The notes beneath the pieces were generated by a model. That model made no database searches. It was not told the DNA's origin and saw nothing but the letters and a program-made list of their open reading frames with translations. From an uncultured Actinomycetes bacterium (GTDB taxonomy: Bacteria; Actinomycetota; Acidimicrobiia; IMCC26256; PALSA-555): a stretch of 6,995 bases of DNA. Of this stretch, positions 5,497-6,995 are shown in pieces. The stretch is taken from the NCBI GenBank assembly GCA_937927875.1, contig CALEYV010000080.1, forward strand, positions 1 through 6,995, read 5' to 3'. Position numbers and translations under genes: made by a program. How positions within the stretch are numbered: the stretch's first letter is position 1; every line of letters starts with the position of its first letter.

Positions 5497-6666
5497 TCAC
5501 GGATGCTCGGCGCCGAGGATGGCGACGCCGATGCAGCTGAGCCAGCCGCCCGAGCCCGCGCAGAGCGCGACCTGGCAGTCCGGCACCTGGGCCTCGCCGG
5601 CCTGGCCCCGCAGCTGCCGGGCCGCCTCGATGAGCAGGAAGATGCCGCGCATCCCGGGGTGGTTCGACGACAGGCCACCGCCGTCGGTGTTCAGGGGCCA
5701 CTTGCCGCCCCGCTTCAGGTTGCCCTCGGCCACGAACGGGCCGCCCTCGCCCTTGCCGACGAAGCCGATGCTCTCCAGCAGGATGAGGCAGGTGATCGTG
5801 AACGAGTCGTAGAACATCAGCATGTCGACGTCGTCGGGCCCGAGCCCGGCGCGACCGAACGCGGCGGGGCCGGCGGTGGCGCCCGCGCAGCTCGTGAAGT
5901 CGGGCGACTGGCTGACGTTCCAGTGCGTCTCGCCGCCGGCGGCGCCGAGCACGTAGACGGGCGGCTGGCGGAGGTCCTTCGCCCGGTCGGCGGTGGTCAT
6001 GATGACGGCCCCGCCACCGTCGGTGATGGCGCAGCAGTCGAGCTTGTGCAGCGGGTCGGCGATCATCCGGCTGTTCACGACGTCGTCGACGGTGATCGGG
6101 TCCCGGTAGATCGCGTGCGTGTTCAGCATCGCGTACTCGCGCACACCGACCGCGATCTCGGCCAGCTGCTCGGGGGTGGTCCCGTACTCGTGCGAATGCC
6201 GGGCCGCGTGCATGGCGTAGGCGCCGACGAGCGAGTTGCCGTACGCGGCCTCGTACTGGATCGGCCCCGCGACCCGGGAGCCGGGGCGCTGGAACCCGCC
6301 GGTGCCGAGCCGGCGGCCCATGCGACTGAGCTGGTCCGACCCGTAGGTGATGAGCGCGACGTCGCAGAGGCCTTCGCGGATGGCCGCCGCCAGGTGCTGG
6401 ACGTGGAACTCGAAGGACGAGCCACCGGTCATGGTGCCGTCGACGTAGCGGTGGTCGATGCGCAGGTACTCGGCCATCGTGACGGCGTCGTCGACCATGA
6501 TCCCGCCGCCGCCCGCGCTCACGTAGCCGTCGATCTCGGCCTTGTCGATGCCGCAGTCGGCGAGGGCGCGCTGGAACGCCTGCACGTGGTGCTGAACCCC
6601 GTCCAGGTGCGGCGCCTTCGGGTAGTCGGACAGGCCCGTCCCGACGATCACGGGCGTGCGGTCCAC
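5497..6666 (-). CDS. thiolase-superfamily (lipid-transfer/retro-aldolase type) protein
   Basis: The protein has 389 residues from the GTG at 6666, the usual length for SCP-x/lipid-transfer-type thiolases. VIVGTGLSDYPK opens the N-terminal half. Where classical thiolases have the nucleophilic Cys (CxSG), this protein has TGGSSFEF (80-87), with no Cys. Other landmarks are CAITDGGGAVIM (212-223), YDSFTITCLILLESIGF (286-302), GKGEGG (304-309), SSNHPGM (333-339, the GHP-type His336) and CAGSGG (369-374, the C-terminal Cys region). Members lacking the nucleophile and paired with DUF35 include Ltp2, which performs retro-aldol cleavage of CoA-linked steroid side chains. A C-C cleaving or CoA-thioester role is therefore inferred. 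It is followed by its DUF35 partner and diverges from an acyl-CoA synthetase. An upstream in-frame GTG near 6720 exists but lacks a comparable ribosome binding site. Confidence 0.88.
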   Translation of the reverse strand: MDRTPVIVGTGLSDYPKAPHLDGVQHHVQAFQRALADCGIDKAEIDGYVSAGGGGIMVDDAVTMAEYLRIDHRYVDGTMTGGSSFEFHVQHLAAAIREGLCDVALITYGSDQLSRMGRRLGTGGFQRPGSRVAGPIQYEAAYGNSLVGAYAMHAARHSHEYGTTPEQLAEIAVGVREYAMLNTHAIYRDPITVDDVVNSRMIADPLHKLDCCAITDGGGAVIMTTADRAKDLRQPPVYVLGAAGGETHWNVSQSPDFTSCAGATAGPAAFGRAGLGPDDVDMLMFYDSFTITCLILLESIGFVGKGEGGPFVAEGNLKRGGKWPLNTDGGGLSSNHPGMRGIFLLIEAARQLRGQAGEAQVPDCQVALCAGSGGWLSCIGVAILGAEHP

Positions 6667-6672
6667 GGGTTG

Positions 6673-6679
6673 CTCCCTC
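6673..6679 (-). promoter_or_regulatory. ribosome binding site of thiolase gene
   Basis: GAGGGAG on the minus strand is 6 nt from the GTG at 6666. This fixes the start at MDRTPVIVG, which matches where thiolases of this type normally begin, rather than at longer in-frame possibilities. Confidence 0.65.
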
Positions 6680-6691
6680 GCGGCCTCGGTG

Positions 6692-6707
6692 CTGACGGCG
6701 GCGTCAG
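6692..6707. promoter_or_regulatory. operator-like inverted repeat near thiolase start
   Basis: CTGACG-GCGG-CGTCAG is a perfect 6-bp inverted repeat 26 nt upstream of the thiolase GTG. It shares half-sites with the repeat at 6750-6764 on the far side of the same intergenic region. A TetR-type repressor controlling both divergent genes would be a natural reader, but none is encoded here. Confidence 0.45.
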
Positions 6708-6724
6708 TGAAGCACACCGGTCGC

Positions 6725-6738
6725 GCGTGGTGCCACGC
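6725..6738. repeat. GCGTGG/CCACGC inverted repeat in divergent intergenic region
   Basis: GCGTGG-TG-CCACGC is a perfect 6-bp inverted repeat lying between the two CTGACG/CGTCAG sites. It could be a separate protein site or a small hairpin in the thiolase leader. Chance is quite possible. Confidence 0.25.
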
Positions 6739-6749
6739 CGCATCCGGGT

Positions 6750-6764
6750 CTGACGGCCCGTCAG
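6750..6764. promoter_or_regulatory. operator-like inverted repeat overlapping -35 of synthetase promoter
   Basis: CTGACGG-C-CCGTCAG is a perfect 7-bp inverted repeat. Its left arm also serves as the candidate -35 (CTGACG, 6750-6755) of the synthetase promoter, so a bound protein would block RNA polymerase. Confidence 0.5.
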
Positions 6765-6779
6765 GCCGCCTCGTAGAGT
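6750..6779 (+). promoter_or_regulatory. leaderless promoter of acyl-CoA synthetase gene
   Basis: A -35-like CTGACG (6750-6755), an 18-nt spacer and a -10 box TAGAGT (6774-6779) precede the ATG at 6787 by 7 nt. Transcription would start at or next to the start codon. No Shine-Dalgarno sequence is present, as expected for a leaderless mRNA. Confidence 0.6.
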
Positions 6780-6786
6780 CGGGCCG

Positions 6787-6995
6787 ATGGAGTTCAACCT
6801 CGCCGACCTCTTCGAGCACGCCGCCGACCACTTCGGGGACCGCGAGTACGTGGTCGCGGAGGGCAAGCGGCGCACCTACGCCGAGACCGAGGCCCGGGCG
6901 AACCGCCTCGCCCACCACCTCGCGGCCCAGGGCATCGACCCCGGCGACCACGTCGGCATCTACGCCTACAACTCGGTGGAGTGGGTGGAGACCCT
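6787..6995 (+). CDS. acyl-CoA synthetase (FadD-like AMP-binding enzyme), 5' part
   Basis: Only the first 69 codons are in the window; the gene continues beyond the right edge. The sequence MEFNLADLFEHAADHFGDREYVV, then RRTYAETEARANRLAHHLAAQGIDPGDHVGIYAYNSVEW, is the standard N-terminal start of ANL-superfamily acyl-CoA synthetases. These activate a carboxylic acid via an acyl-AMP to the CoA thioester. The AMP-binding P-loop and the catalytic lysine lie outside the window, so activity cannot be judged. It is transcribed divergently from the thiolase/DUF35 pair and probably supplies or shares their CoA-ester substrate. The start is fixed by the TAGAGT box 7 nt upstream. Confidence 0.88.
   Translation, partial: MEFNLADLFEHAADHFGDREYVVAEGKRRTYAETEARANRLAHHLAAQGIDPGDHVGIYAYNSVEWVET

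Noticed and set aside
5407..6753. Long plus-strand frame opposite the thiolase gene
   Set aside because: It is low-complexity (Arg/Gly/Val/Ala) and matches no domain. The minus-strand thiolase has clear family motifs throughout.
6667..6951. Thiolase start at the far upstream GTG (484 residues)
   Set aside because: This would cross the divergent synthetase promoter and its start codon. The extra residues do not resemble thiolase sequence, and a good ribosome binding site precedes the GTG at 6666.
1..6995. CRISPR arrays, tRNA/rRNA genes, insertion sequences
   Set aside because: No regular direct repeats, no tRNA-like cloverleaf or rRNA sequence, and no transposase-like ORF with flanking repeats were seen.

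Overview
This window is about 7 kb of very GC-rich DNA (roughly 70% or more) with dense, overlapping genes, frequent GTG starts, and TAnnnT -10 boxes placed 6-7 nt before a start codon (leaderless transcripts). Together these suggest a high-GC actinobacterium, possibly from the Acidimicrobiia or a relative. The taxon is inferred from style and gene content only.

Left part (about 28-4363, + strand): six genes run head to tail and each stop codon overlaps the next start (four GTGA overlaps and one TGATG). They encode (1) a conserved protein of unknown function of the kind I associate with UGSC proteins, (2) a UGSC-family selenoprotein, (3) a zinc-dependent medium-chain alcohol dehydrogenase, (4) a classical short-chain dehydrogenase (SDR), (5) an 86-residue CxxC protein and (6) a second SDR. 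The main result is gene 2. Ordinary ORF calling breaks it at an in-frame TGA (1377-1379). That TGA is followed directly by Gly-Ser-Cys, and a strong hairpin lies at the spacing expected of a bacterial SECIS element, so it is read here as selenocysteine (Sec96) in a UGSC motif. A PaaI-like hotdog thioesterase (4373-5029) follows after 9 nt and may have its own leaderless promoter.

Right part (5043-6666, - strand): a thiolase-superfamily protein without the usual N-terminal nucleophilic cysteine is followed by a DUF35 (zinc ribbon plus OB fold) protein. This pairing is typical of lipid-transfer-protein thiolases and retro-aldolases that act on steroid or other CoA-linked side chains. The pair converges on the thioesterase, and a hairpin spans both stop codons. 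Divergently, at 6787, a FadD-like acyl-CoA synthetase begins and runs off the window. The 120-nt divergent intergenic region carries two inverted repeats with the same CTGACG/CGTCAG half-sites, a plausible shared operator.

Taken together: the synthetase would make an acyl-CoA, the thiolase/DUF35 pair would cleave or condense it, the three dehydrogenases would supply redox steps and the hotdog enzyme would release CoA. The selenoprotein and its partner add an uncharacterised redox module to this catabolic setting. The substrate cannot be read from the sequence.
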